From Mesorhizobium loti R88b (GTDB lineage: Bacteria; Pseudomonadota; Alphaproteobacteria; Rhizobiales; Rhizobiaceae), in NCBI RefSeq assembly GCF_013170845.1, contig NZ_CP033367.1:1426001-1490000 (forward strand): a DNA stretch of 64,000 bases, read 5' to 3'. The notes under the pieces were generated by a model. That model saw only the letters and a list, made by a program, of their open reading frames with translations. It searched no databases and was not told the origin of the DNA. Below, piece after piece: positions 38,967-50,680 of the stretch. How positions within the stretch are numbered: the stretch's first letter is position 1; each line of letters opens with the position of its first letter. Made by a program: the position numbers and the translations under genes.

Positions 38967-38988
38967 TGATTTAAATCGGTTTAAATCA
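38967..38988. promoter_or_regulatory. 22-base palindromic operator candidate upstream of pyc
   Basis: TGATTTAAA-TCGG-TTTAAATCA, perfect nine-base arms around a CG-containing centre, in the 291-base gap before pyc. The size, AT-rich arms and central CG suit LacI/GalR-family operators. PckR, which I recall controlling gluconeogenic genes in Sinorhizobium, would be a candidate; the identity is inferred. Nothing else is visible in this gap apart from the livJ terminator. Confidence 0.55.
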
Positions 38989-39071
38989 GCGTTGATTTTG
39001 TTTGCACTGCAGCATTTTCACGCTAATCATTGCACCGTTTTCCCGTTCCTTCCGCTGCTGGAGCCCAGTCC

Positions 39072-42530
<3,459 letters not shown>

Positions 42531-42692
42531 TCGACACCTTTCCACGGGATGGCTGTCTGCATCATGGCGGCAGCGTTGGTTCGACCGTCGATAACGGCTT
42601 GACCCGATGCCCCCGGTCGGGCATCGAACCGCTGAATTTGCTGCGGCCTGTTTTCCCGAGTCGCGGCGCGGAACCAATTTTTGGAGAAAAAC

Positions 42693-42953
42693 ATGGCCGA
42701 CGATATCACCGATACCAGCCAGACTGTTGCCGCCGGCCAGCTGCGTGCCCTCATCGAGCGCATTGAGCGGCTCGAAGAAGAAAAGAAGACGATCGCCGAC
42801 GACATCAAGGAAGTGTTCGCCGAGGCCAAGGGCACCGGCTTCGACACCAAGGCGATCCGCACCATCATCCGTCTGCGCAAGAAGGACCAGGCCGAGCGCC
42901 AGGAAGAGGACGCCATCCTCGATCTGTATATGGCCGCGCTCGGCATGGTGTGA
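42693..42953 (+). CDS. gapR: GapR-like nucleoid-associated protein (DUF2312)
   Basis: 86 residues. The family core [50 protein letters not shown] is kept; in Caulobacter GapR is a small DNA-binding protein that encircles overtwisted DNA and helps replication. The long amphipathic helix with a basic stretch ([11 protein letters not shown]) fits. The ATG at 42693 gives the usual length; an upstream TTG at 42681 is unlikely. Follows pyc by 162 bases with GGAG before the start. Confidence 0.9.
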   Translation: MADDITDTSQTVAAGQLRALIERIERLEEEKKTIADDIKEVFAEAKGTGFDTKAIRTIIRLRKKDQAERQEEDAILDLYMAALGMV

Positions 42954-42983
42954 GGCCAAGCCTCATGACTTCCCGAGGCGGTC

Positions 42984-43424
42984 ATGAGTGAATTCGATTT
43001 CGGTGGCCGCCGGGCCTCGGAATTCCGCCATCGCGGCTTCTGGACGCTGTTCGCCGAGCGGCACCCGGAAGAAAAAGCCCGGTTGGCGCGGCGCGGACCC
43101 TGGTTCTGGCAGCGCGGGCTGCCTGACTTCGCTTTGGTTCTTTCCATGTATGTCGCGCCGGCGCAGAACCATGTCGGCGTCTTCTTCGGCCGCAACGAGA
43201 AGTTCGGCGCCACGCAAAGCTGGGCGCGGTTGAAGCCGTTCCAGCCGGCGATCGAGGACCGGCTGAAGCTCAGGCCGGAACAAAGCTCGCAAGGTCTCGG
43301 CATCAATTCGATGTGGCGGGTCAACTGCTACGCCGAGGACAATTGGCCTGCCATGACCGACTGGCTGGTGACGGAATGCTCACGTGTCGAGCACGCCGTC
43401 ACCGAAGTGCTTGGACAGGAGTAG
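42984..43424 (+). CDS. Hypothetical protein after gapR
   Basis: 146 residues. Family not firmly recognised; it loosely resembles DUF4268. It has a WFW-rich centre (GPWFWQRGLPDFALVLSMYVAP), ends CSRVEHAVTEVL and has no signal peptide or membrane span. Codon use matches its neighbours and it sits 30 bases after gapR, so it is probably a real co-transcribed gene. Confidence 0.7.
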   Translation: MSEFDFGGRRASEFRHRGFWTLFAERHPEEKARLARRGPWFWQRGLPDFALVLSMYVAPAQNHVGVFFGRNEKFGATQSWARLKPFQPAIEDRLKLRPEQSSQGLGINSMWRVNCYAEDNWPAMTDWLVTECSRVEHAVTEVLGQE

Positions 43425-43431
43425 GGCGCCG

Positions 43432-43731
43432 ATGTCCGCGGATTTCTTCCGCTCGCGTTGGCTTGGCCAGGTGCCGCTCGACCGGTTGTTCTGGCGCGAC
43501 ATGCTGCTTGTCGGCACCATGATCAGCATGGCCTCGTCAGCGCTGGCGCTTGTCCTGCTTGGACTGAAAATGCCGCTCGGCCTCGTGCTTGCCGCCCCTT
43601 TCGCGCCTGTGCCCTATACCATCTTCCTGACCATTTCCGTCTGGCGGACGGCAGAGAAATCGGGCGGCGCCAAGGCTTCGCTGATGATGCTGGGCTCGGC
43701 GCTCTGGCTTATCGCCACCGTGGTCGTTTGA
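43432..43731 (+). CDS. Small membrane protein
   Basis: 99 residues with three hydrophobic segments (MLLVGTMISMASSALALVLLGL, LGLVLAAPFAPVPYTIFLTIS, SLMMLGSALWLIATVVV). Starts 7 bases after the previous stop and ends just before a bidirectional terminator. Unknown function; co-transcribed with the preceding gene by spacing. Confidence 0.7.
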   Translation: MSADFFRSRWLGQVPLDRLFWRDMLLVGTMISMASSALALVLLGLKMPLGLVLAAPFAPVPYTIFLTISVWRTAEKSGGAKASLMMLGSALWLIATVVV

Positions 43732-43750
43732 AGCAGCGCGCATACGAAAA

Positions 43751-43771
43751 GGGCGGCCGAAGCCGCCCTTT
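43751..43771. terminator. Bidirectional terminator
   Basis: GGGCGGC (43751-43757), CGAA loop, GCCGCCC (43762-43768), TTT on the right and AAAA on the left. It separates the convergent small membrane gene and msrB. Confidence 0.75.
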
Positions 43772-43794
43772 GCTGAAAGCTTGCAGAATGCCGC

Positions 43795-44199
43795 TCAGGC
43801 CGCCGGCTCGAATTTCAGCGCCACGCCGTTGATGCAGTAGCGCAGGCCGGTCGGCGGCGGGCCGTCCTCGAAGACATGGCCGAGATGGCTGCCGCAGCGG
43901 GCACAATGGCATTCGGTACGGACCATGCCATAGCTGCGGTCGACGGTGTTCTCGACCGAACCGGGCACCGGGTCATTGAAGCTCGGCCAGCCGGTGCCGC
44001 TCTCGAACTTCAGCTTGGATTCAAACAGCGGCTGGTCGCAGCCAGCGCAGGAAAATGTGCCGGCGCGCTTCTCGTAGAGCAAGGCGCAGCTTCCCGGCCG
44101 TTCGGTGCCATGATTGCGCATGACCGCATATTGCTCCGGCGTCAGCCGGGCGCGCCATTCGGCGTCGGTGCGGGTTACGGGGTAGGTGTGGGTGTCCAT
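43795..44199 (-). CDS. msrB: Peptide-methionine (R)-S-oxide reductase
   Basis: 134 residues. Two CxxC zinc pairs (CAGC, CARC), the [12 protein letters not shown] block and the catalytic Cys C122 in [11 protein letters not shown] are all present. Repairs methionine-R-sulfoxide with thioredoxin. No signal peptide, so cytoplasmic. Confidence 0.96.
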   Translation of the reverse strand: MDTHTYPVTRTDAEWRARLTPEQYAVMRNHGTERPGSCALLYEKRAGTFSCAGCDQPLFESKLKFESGTGWPSFNDPVPGSVENTVDRSYGMVRTECHCARCGSHLGHVFEDGPPPTGLRYCINGVALKFEPAA

Positions 44200-44302
44200 T
44201 TGATCTCCTCAGCCTTGGCGGCTCGTTGTTGATTGCAACCGGATATTCGCACCAACATAGGCATTTGTTACAGGTTCGCCCAGCGGCGCGCCCTCCGCAA
44301 GA

Positions 44303-45493
44303 TCAATGTTTCCTCGAAAGCTGCCTCGTCGCGCCTTCGAGCCCGGCGAGCGTCAGCGGGAACATGCGACCGCCGAACATGTCGCGGATCATGGCGATCG
44401 AATGGGTGTAGCCCCAGTTCTTTTCTGTTTCAGGGTTCAGCCATACCGCGTTCGGCCATTGCTGCAGAAGGCGGCCGAGCCAGACGGCGCCTGCCTCCGG
44501 ATTCCAGTGCTCGACCGAGCCGCCGGGATGGGCGATCTCGTAGGGGCTCATCGAGGCATCGCCGACGACGATCACCTTGTAGTCCGGGCCGTATTTGTGG
44601 AGGAGGTCGACGGTCGCAATCACCTCGGCATGGCGGCGTCGGTTGTCTTTCCACACGCCCTCGTAGAGGCAGTTGTGGAAATAGAAATATTCGAGCTGGC
44701 GGAATTCGGCGCGCGCGGCCGAGAACAGTTCCTCGACGCTCTTGATGTGATCGTCCATCGAGCCGCCGACATCGAAGAACATCAACAGTTTTACGGCATT
44801 GCGCCGCTCAGGTCGCGTCTGCACGTCGAGGTAGCCATGCTCGGCGGTGGCGTGGATGGTGCCGGGCAGGTCGAATTCTTCCTCCGCGCCCTCGCGGACC
44901 CAACGGCGCAGCCGCTTCAGCGCGATCTTGATGTTGCGGGTGCCAAGCTCGACGGCATCATCGAAATTCCTGAACTCGCGCTTGTCCCAGACTTTCACCG
45001 CGCGGCGGTTGCGGCTTTCGTGCTGGCCAATGCGCACGCCTTCGGGATTGTAGCCATAGGCGCCGAAGGGTGAGGTCCCGCCGGTGCCGATCCATTTCGA
45101 GCCGCCCTGGTGGCGACCCTTCTGCTCCTCGAGCCGCTGCTTCAAGGTCTCCATCAGCTTCTCGAAACCGCCCAGCGCCTCGACCAGTTTCTTCTCCTCC
45201 TCGGTCAGGTGCTTTTCGGCGAGGCGGCGCAGCCATTCTTCCGGAATGTTGGCGACGTCAACCGCATCCGGTCCGCCCAGCGCCTCGATGCCCTTGAAGA
45301 CATGCGCGAAAACCTGGTCGAAGCGGTCGATATGGCGCTCGTCCTTCACCAAAGCGGCGCGGGCGAGATAGTAAAAACCCTCGACATCGTAGTCGACCAG
45401 CCCGGCTTCCAGCCCCTCCAGCAGCGACAAATATTCCCGCAGCGAAACGGGAACACGCGCGGCTTTCAGTTCGAGGAAGAAGGGGATGAACAT
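44303..45493 (-). CDS. VWA domain protein, CoxE type
   Basis: 396 residues. N-terminal helical region, a Glu/Lys-rich stretch at 95-125, and a VWA-like domain from about 233 with MFFDVGGSMDDH (D241-V-G-G-S, a MIDAS-type DxGxS) and HNCLYEGVW. CoxE-type VWA proteins partner MoxR AAA+ ATPases to insert metal cofactors or act as chaperones. A MoxR gene is at 48994-49833, separated by other genes. 7 bases after the GNAT gene. Confidence 0.88.
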   Translation of the reverse strand: MFIPFFLELKAARVPVSLREYLSLLEGLEAGLVDYDVEGFYYLARAALVKDERHIDRFDQVFAHVFKGIEALGGPDAVDVANIPEEWLRRLAEKHLTEEEKKLVEALGGFEKLMETLKQRLEEQKGRHQGGSKWIGTGGTSPFGAYGYNPEGVRIGQHESRNRRAVKVWDKREFRNFDDAVELGTRNIKIALKRLRRWVREGAEEEFDLPGTIHATAEHGYLDVQTRPERRNAVKLLMFFDVGGSMDDHIKSVEELFSAARAEFRQLEYFYFHNCLYEGVWKDNRRRHAEVIATVDLLHKYGPDYKVIVVGDASMSPYEIAHPGGSVEHWNPEAGAVWLGRLLQQWPNAVWLNPETEKNWGYTHSIAMIRDMFGGRMFPLTLAGLEGATRQLSRKH

Positions 45494-45500
45494 TTTCTAT

Positions 45501-45947
45501 CTACAGCAAATCATACTCGATGAAGCCAGTCCTGCGCGCGACATGGTCGTAGAGCTTGCGGGCCGTGGCGTTGGTCTCGTGCGTCATCCAGTAGACGTTC
45601 TTGACGCCGATTTTTTCCGCTTCCTGTTTCACTGCCTTGATCAGGGCTGCGCCAATGCCCTTGCCGCGCACATCCGGGTCGGCGAACAGATCCTGCAGAT
45701 AGCAGTTGTTTTTCTCCGACCAGCCGGAGCGGTGATAGAGGTAGTGGGTGAGGCCGACCGCCTTGCCGTCGAGCGTGGCGATGAAACCCTTGGGCTCGAA
45801 CTCACCCGCCGTAAACAGCCGCTTCCAGGTGACGGCGTAGACCTCTTCCGGAAGCTTGGTCTCGTAGAAAGTGAGGTAGTCGGTCCACAGGCGCTTCCAG
45901 TCCGCGTGGTCGGACTGTGCGAGCGGGCGGACGGCAATCTCGGTCAT
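45501..45947 (-). CDS. GNAT family N-acetyltransferase
   Basis: 148 residues from the ATG at 45947. Motif A reads LFADPDVRGKGIGAALIKAVKQEA (RGKGIG acetyl-CoA loop), with TNATARKLYDHVARRTGFIEY at the C-terminus. Resembles single-domain, diamine-acetyltransferase-like GNATs. Substrate unknown. Confidence 0.88.
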   Translation of the reverse strand: MTEIAVRPLAQSDHADWKRLWTDYLTFYETKLPEEVYAVTWKRLFTAGEFEPKGFIATLDGKAVGLTHYLYHRSGWSEKNNCYLQDLFADPDVRGKGIGAALIKAVKQEAEKIGVKNVYWMTHETNATARKLYDHVARRTGFIEYDLL

Positions 45948-46000
45948 TTCGGTTCCTCCAAAGTCTGATCCGGACGGAATCAGGCCGGACACAGCATCGC

Positions 46001-46864
46001 CTAAACCGCGGCCGAATTGTACTCGCGAAATGCGGTGGCCAGCACATGCAGCACCTCGCGCGCCCGCGGCACCAGTGTGTGCGAATGCAGGACCACTTCG
46101 GACGGGTCAAGCGGCGGCAGGCCAAGCTTGCGGCCAATCTCGACCAGGCCGGGAGGAACGACGCGGTAGGCTAGCGCCGAAACGGCGAAGCCCGCCGAAA
46201 CCGCAATGTTGACGGCCGCGCCGCCGCCACCCACGAACGCCTCCTCCCAGGCGATGCCGGCCTTGTCCAGCGTCTCGACCGCCCGCACACGATCCGGACA
46301 GCTGCATATGGTGCTCAGGAGAGCGAGGCGCAGCGGCGTTCCGCGCTGCCATTCGAAGGAAGGGGTTGCGAACCAGCCATAGTGATTGCGCGACAAGGTT
46401 TTGCCCGGACGGCTGTCGCCCTCGCGGTGCACGATGATCGCATCGAGTTCGCCGCGATCGAATGCTTCCTTCAGGACGGTGCTGGTGTCGATCCTCAGAC
46501 TGAGCGTGAGCGATGGATCGTGCGCGTGGAGCTGGGCGATCAGAACGGAAAGCTCCGCGCCGGCGACATGGTCGACAAAGCCGAGCGCGAGCCGGCAAGG
46601 TGCTTCGGCAAACTCGGCCACGGCGAGCTCATGCGCGGCCAGGAAATCGCGTGCGGAGGGCAGGAAAACGGCGCCCTTCGCCGACAGGCTGACGCGGCGC
46701 GGCGTGCGCTCGATCAGCCGCGCTCCGAGCTTTTCCTCGAGCCGGCGCAGCTTGACGCTAATCGTGGCCTGGGTGCTGCCCAGCGCTGCGGCTGCCCGGG
46801 TGAAACTCTGCAGATCGGCCACCATCACGAAGGTGCGTACGCCGTCGACATCAAGGGTGGTCAT
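46001..46864 (-). CDS. LysR-family regulator divergent from an MFS gene
   Basis: 287 residues from the ATG at 46864 (MTTLDVDGVRTF), which has GGCCTGGA just upstream. HTH QSFTRAAAALGSTQATISVKLRRLEEKLGARLIERTPRRVSLSAKG then an effector domain. Probably controls the divergent DHA2 transporter; the palindrome at 46878-46892 is a likely site. Confidence 0.88.
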   Translation of the reverse strand: MTTLDVDGVRTFVMVADLQSFTRAAAALGSTQATISVKLRRLEEKLGARLIERTPRRVSLSAKGAVFLPSARDFLAAHELAVAEFAEAPCRLALGFVDHVAGAELSVLIAQLHAHDPSLTLSLRIDTSTVLKEAFDRGELDAIIVHREGDSRPGKTLSRNHYGWFATPSFEWQRGTPLRLALLSTICSCPDRVRAVETLDKAGIAWEEAFVGGGGAAVNIAVSAGFAVSALAYRVVPPGLVEIGRKLGLPPLDPSEVVLHSHTLVPRAREVLHVLATAFREYNSAAV

Positions 46865-46877
46865 TCCAGGCCTTCCA

Positions 46878-46892
46878 TTGGCACCATGCCAA
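46878..46892. promoter_or_regulatory. LysR-box candidate between LysR and MFS genes
   Basis: TTGGCA-CCA-TGCCAA, a perfect six-base interrupted palindrome containing T-N11-A, 14 bases from the LysR start in the divergent gap. Confidence 0.55.
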
Positions 46893-47009
46893 TTTGTCAT
46901 TTCTGATATAGCCAACCATAGCCTTTTTTCATGGTCAAGTCTCATCTATGTCAGCCTGACCGCGGTCGAAGAACGCCGCCTCGCACTGCTTCGATGGAAA
47001 GTGACCGAT

Positions 47010-48554
47010 ATGCCGTTTCAGATTGAACGAAACACCGTTGCGCTTGTGGGGGCTTGCCTTGCCTCGCTGCTGTTTGGCCTCGAAATCTCCAGTGTCCCGG
47101 TGATCCTGCCGAAACTGGAGAGCGTGCTTGCCGCCGATTTCAAGGATCTGCAATGGATCATGAACGCCTACACCATTGCCTGCACCACGGTGCTGATGGC
47201 GACGGGAACACTGGCCGACCGTTTCGGCCGCAAACGCGTCATGGTGATCACCACCATCGCCTTCGGTGTGGCCTCGCTGCTGTGCGGCCTCGCGCAGAGC
47301 GCTCCCCTTCTGATCGTCGCGCGCTTTCTGCAAGGGCTGGCGGGGGGCGCGATGTTCACCTGCAGTGTGGCGGTGCTGTCCCACCAGTTCCAGGATGGTG
47401 GCGCCCGCGGCAAGGCCTTTGTCGCCTGGAGCGTCGTCTCCGGCATCGGGCTTGGGTTCGGTCCAGCCATTGGCGGATTGATCGTCGCGTTCTCGAGCTG
47501 GCAATGGGTGTTCCTCATCCATGTTCCACTGGCGATCCTGGCGCTTGCCTTCATCATCGCGGGTGTCACGGAATCACGCGATCACAACGCCCAGAAGCTC
47601 GATCGGGCCGGCATCCTGACGCTTTCGTTGGCGGTGTTCGGCTTCTCCTATCTGATCACACAAGGCGCTGACCTTGGGACCGGCGCCCGCATTGGCGTGA
47701 TTGTGGCGTCGGTTGCGGCTTTCATCGCGTTCCTGGTCGCCGAGAGGGTCAATCCCTATCCGATGTTCGATTTCTCCGTCTTCCGCATCCGCCAGTTTTC
47801 GGGCGCGATCATGGGTGCGGTCGGCATGAATTTCAGTTACTGGCCATTCATCATCTATCTGCCGATCTATTATTCCGGCGTGCTCGGCTACGACAGCACC
47901 ACGACCGGCCTGCTGCTGCTGGTCTACACGCTGCCCTTCATGGTGATGCCGCCGATCGCCGAACGCATTCGTTCGCGCTATCAGGCGCGGATTGCGATCC
48001 CGCTCGGCTTGCTCACTTTGGGGATCGGTTTTATCACCATGTGGATTGGGTCCGGGCTCGAGGCCGCCAGCTGGCTGACCATGCTGCCAGGCACGTTGAT
48101 CGCCGGCATCGGTATCGGGCTCACCAATTCACCGACCACCAACACCACGACCGGTGCGGTGTCGCCGGATCGCGCCGGCATGGCGTCGGGCATCGATATC
48201 AGCGCGCGCCTGATCACGCTCGCCATCAACATCGCGGTGCTCGGCCTATTGCTGACGCAGGGGATTGTTTCTTATCTCCGCAGCGCATTCGGCACGGCTT
48301 TGAGCCCAGGCGCGGTGCGCGCGCTGGCGGAACGGATCGCCACCGGCAATCTCCACGGCCTTGCGCAAGGGACACCCGAGCTCGCTACCCTCGACCCGTC
48401 CGGCGCCATTGTGCACGCCGCCCTGGTCAATGGCTTCGGCTGGGTCATGCTCTATTGCGGGATCGGCGTCCTTGCCCTGTCGGTCATTGGCTTCGTCATC
48501 TTCGGACCGAAGACCGTCGCGCCGCAGGAGAGAGGGTTTGCCGCCGCCGAGTGA
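47010..48554 (+). CDS. MFS transporter, DHA2 (14-TM) family
   Basis: 514 residues with about 14 hydrophobic segments. QWIMNAYTIACTTVLMATGTLADRFGRKRVMV holds motif A and SVVSGIGLGFGPAIGGLIVAFSSWQWVFLIHVPL motif C, the antiporter signature of the DHA2 EmrB/QacA family. Proton-coupled efflux of drugs or metabolites is likely. The start at 47010 follows the conserved MPFQIERN; much longer frames upstream overlap the LysR gene. Divergent from its probable LysR regulator. Confidence 0.92.
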   Translation: MPFQIERNTVALVGACLASLLFGLEISSVPVILPKLESVLAADFKDLQWIMNAYTIACTTVLMATGTLADRFGRKRVMVITTIAFGVASLLCGLAQSAPLLIVARFLQGLAGGAMFTCSVAVLSHQFQDGGARGKAFVAWSVVSGIGLGFGPAIGGLIVAFSSWQWVFLIHVPLAILALAFIIAGVTESRDHNAQKLDRAGILTLSLAVFGFSYLITQGADLGTGARIGVIVASVAAFIAFLVAERVNPYPMFDFSVFRIRQFSGAIMGAVGMNFSYWPFIIYLPIYYSGVLGYDSTTTGLLLLVYTLPFMVMPPIAERIRSRYQARIAIPLGLLTLGIGFITMWIGSGLEAASWLTMLPGTLIAGIGIGLTNSPTTNTTTGAVSPDRAGMASGIDISARLITLAINIAVLGLLLTQGIVSYLRSAFGTALSPGAVRALAERIATGNLHGLAQGTPELATLDPSGAIVHAALVNGFGWVMLYCGIGVLALSVIGFVIFGPKTVAPQERGFAAAE

Positions 48555-48640
48555 GCAGTCGAAAGCCGGTTGTAGAAAGTGAGGCGGTCTTACGTCCGAG
48601 TTGGGTAAAACAAGGGCGGCTTAACGGTTCAACCAAACGT

Positions 48641-48991
48641 TCAACCGCTGTGGTTTGACGGGCTCTTCGGCAGAAGCTGGCTGGCGAAGACTTCGAATCG
48701 ACGAACCTCCTCGAGAGATTCGACAGAATCTCCCTGAAACGTATCGATTTCTGCGATCAATCGACCTTCTTCGTCCTGGCTTCGGGATAGCACCAGGCAA
48801 CGCACGTCACCGGGTCGAGGATAGGCGCTATTTGCATCTAGCCATTCCAACGAAACACGGGCCTGCTTTTCATGGAACTGCCACCGGCGGCCAAACCGAT
48901 CGTTGAATTCGAATTCAACTATTCCGGGCTGCGGGTCATCGTCGATCCAGCGTGTTATAGAAACCTCTATATCCGCATATTCTTTGGACAC
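48641..48991 (-). CDS. Unknown small protein downstream of moxR
   Basis: 116 residues; family not recognised. Acidic, with a beta-rich centre (VEFEFNDRFGRRWQFHEKQARVSLEW) and no membrane span or signal. Only 2 bases separate it from the MoxR stop, so co-transcription is likely. AT-richer than its neighbours, suggesting later arrival. Confidence 0.62.
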   Translation of the reverse strand: MSKEYADIEVSITRWIDDDPQPGIVEFEFNDRFGRRWQFHEKQARVSLEWLDANSAYPRPGDVRCLVLSRSQDEEGRLIAEIDTFQGDSVESLEEVRRFEVFASQLLPKSPSNHSG

Positions 48992-48993
48992 GC

Positions 48994-49833
48994 CTACCCC
49001 TGCCGCCGCGCCATGAACGCCAGCCGCTCGAACAGATGTACGTCCTGTTCGTTCTTCAGCAGCGCGCCGTGCAGCTTCGGCAGAGCGTTCTTCGGATCGG
49101 CGCGCAAATCCTCGGGCGCGATGTCGTCGGCGACCAGCAGGCGGATCCAGTCGAGCGCTTCGGAGGTCGACGGTTTCTTCTTCAAGCCCGGCACGTCGCG
49201 GATCTCGTAGAACTGGGTGAGTGCTGCCCGCACCAGATTCTGCTTGATGCCGGGATAGTGGACGTCGACAATCTTGTGCAGTGTCTCGACATCGGGAAAG
49301 CGGATGTAGTGGAAGAAGCAGCGGCGCAGGAAGGCGTCGGGCAGCTCCTTCTCGTTGTTGGAGGTGATGATGACGATCGGCCTGACAGCAGCGCGGATGG
49401 TCTCGCCGGTCTCGTAGACGAAGAACTCCATGCGATCGAGTTCCTGCAGCAGGTCGTTGGGGAACTCGATGTCGGCCTTGTCGATCTCGTCAATGAGGAG
49501 CACGACCTTCCTGCCGGCCGCGAACGCCTCCCACAGCTTGCCGCGCTTGATGTAGTTCTTGATGTCGTTGAACCTGGCATCGCCGAGCTGGCTGTCGCGC
49601 AGCCGCGAGACGGCGTCATATTCGTAAAGGCCCTGTTGCGCCCGCGTCGTCGACTTTACGTGCCATTCGATGAGGTCGAGGCCAAGGGCTGATGCCACCT
49701 GGCGGGCAAGTTCGGTCTTGCCGGTGCCTGGCTCACCCTTGACCAGCAAGGGCCGCTCCAGCGCAATCGCCGCGTTGACGGCCACCATCAGATCCTTGTC
49801 GGCGACGTAGTCCGCCGTGCCTTCGAAACGCAT
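48994..49833 (-). CDS. MoxR-family AAA+ ATPase
   Basis: 279 residues. Walker A GEPGTGKT (33-40), Walker B VVLLIDEIDKAD, sensor 1 VIITSNNEKELPDAFLRRCFFHYIRFP. The start at 49833 has AAGGAG five bases upstream; in-frame Met codons farther back (49851, 49980) lack this. MoxR ATPases work with VWA proteins such as the CoxE-type at 44303-45493. The two are split by about 3.5 kb here. Confidence 0.92.
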   Translation of the reverse strand: MRFEGTADYVADKDLMVAVNAAIALERPLLVKGEPGTGKTELARQVASALGLDLIEWHVKSTTRAQQGLYEYDAVSRLRDSQLGDARFNDIKNYIKRGKLWEAFAAGRKVVLLIDEIDKADIEFPNDLLQELDRMEFFVYETGETIRAAVRPIVIITSNNEKELPDAFLRRCFFHYIRFPDVETLHKIVDVHYPGIKQNLVRAALTQFYEIRDVPGLKKKPSTSEALDWIRLLVADDIAPEDLRADPKNALPKLHGALLKNEQDVHLFERLAFMARRQG

Positions 49834-49978
49834 TTTTGCTCCTTGGTTCATGCCATGAGCGTAAGGACGCCGGTCAGCCTGTGCAAGGGCGAGCCGGCTG
49901 CGACGAATGGGCTTGAAACCCGACATGGAATTATCCGTTGTTATCGCAAGGCCAGTCAGCGGGCCGAAGGGCGGCGGC

Positions 49979-50404
49979 ATGAACGAATCGACACCAGGCA
50001 GGACGGCACTGCAGACCGTTGTCGCGGTGCTGGCGGCAACGCCGGTTCTGATCGGCCCCGAAGGTATGCTGTCCGGGCCGGCGTTTCTTCACGTAATCGC
50101 TCCATGGCCGGTCGATCTCGACAGCCATTTCCGCTTCCTGTCCGGGTTTTTCCTGGCCATCGGCATTGCCTGGTACAGCTGCATTCCCCGTATCGAGGCA
50201 AAGACCGAGCGGTTCCGGCTGCTTGCCGCCTGCACGTTCACTGGCGGCCTGGCACGGCTTGTCTCGCTGTTTCTGGCCGGCGTGCCATCGCTGGGTCACA
50301 TCGCCGGGCTCTGCGTCGAACTGCTTGCGGTGCCGGCGCTGGTCTGGTGGCAGGGGCGTGTCGCGAATAAAGCCGCCTGGAGTGTCCCTCTCACTGGCGC
50401 TTGA
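49979..50404 (+). CDS. DUF4345 membrane protein
   Basis: 141 residues, four hydrophobic segments. The pattern SHFRFLSGFFLAIGIAWYSCIPRIE...GGLARLVSLFLAG fits DUF4345. No known function. Starts at the ATG after AAGGGCGG. Ends 25 bases before the 6S-like RNA. Confidence 0.85.
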   Translation: MNESTPGRTALQTVVAVLAATPVLIGPEGMLSGPAFLHVIAPWPVDLDSHFRFLSGFFLAIGIAWYSCIPRIEAKTERFRLLAACTFTGGLARLVSLFLAGVPSLGHIAGLCVELLAVPALVWWQGRVANKAAWSVPLTGA

Positions 50405-50429
50405 CCGATGAGCGGCCTATATTGGGAAG

Positions 50430-50580
50430 GACGGTCTGTGCTTCCCGGCAGGAGAACATTTTCCCCGGGGCCTTAACGATCCTTAGGGAGCTGTCCCTGG
50501 GAAGACCCGTGGGTTTTCTCACACGGCGCCCACCTACTTTGTAGGTTCCCGGGATCGCTCTCTCCACCGGTTGTGTGGAT
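50430..50580 (+). ncRNA. ssrS: 6S RNA (alphaproteobacterial type)
   Basis: Long hairpin with an internal bubble: closing stem CCGGCAGGAGA (50445-50455) with TCTCCACCGG (50561-50570), inner pairs CGATCC with GGGATCG (about 50478 and 50550), a local hairpin CCTACTTTGTAGG (50533-50545), and GCGCCCACCTAC...GTTCCCGGGATC which I recognise from rhizobial 6S RNA. It sits directly before the 5-formyltetrahydrofolate cyclo-ligase gene, the conserved 6S locus. 6S RNA mimics an open promoter and binds sigma70 RNA polymerase in stationary phase. Exact ends are approximate. Confidence 0.82.
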
Positions 50581-50680
50581 CGTCACTTATTGCCCGTCTC
50601 CACGCATTCCGGTGGATGATGTGGTAGAAAACGTCGCTCCTGAAATGTCATCCAGATCCGGCCTTTTCTATCGTCCGCGC

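Noticed and set aside
46386..47009. A much longer N-terminus for the DHA2 transporter
   Set aside because: The extension lies opposite the LysR gene and has no membrane or family signal; ATG 47010 begins the conserved protein.
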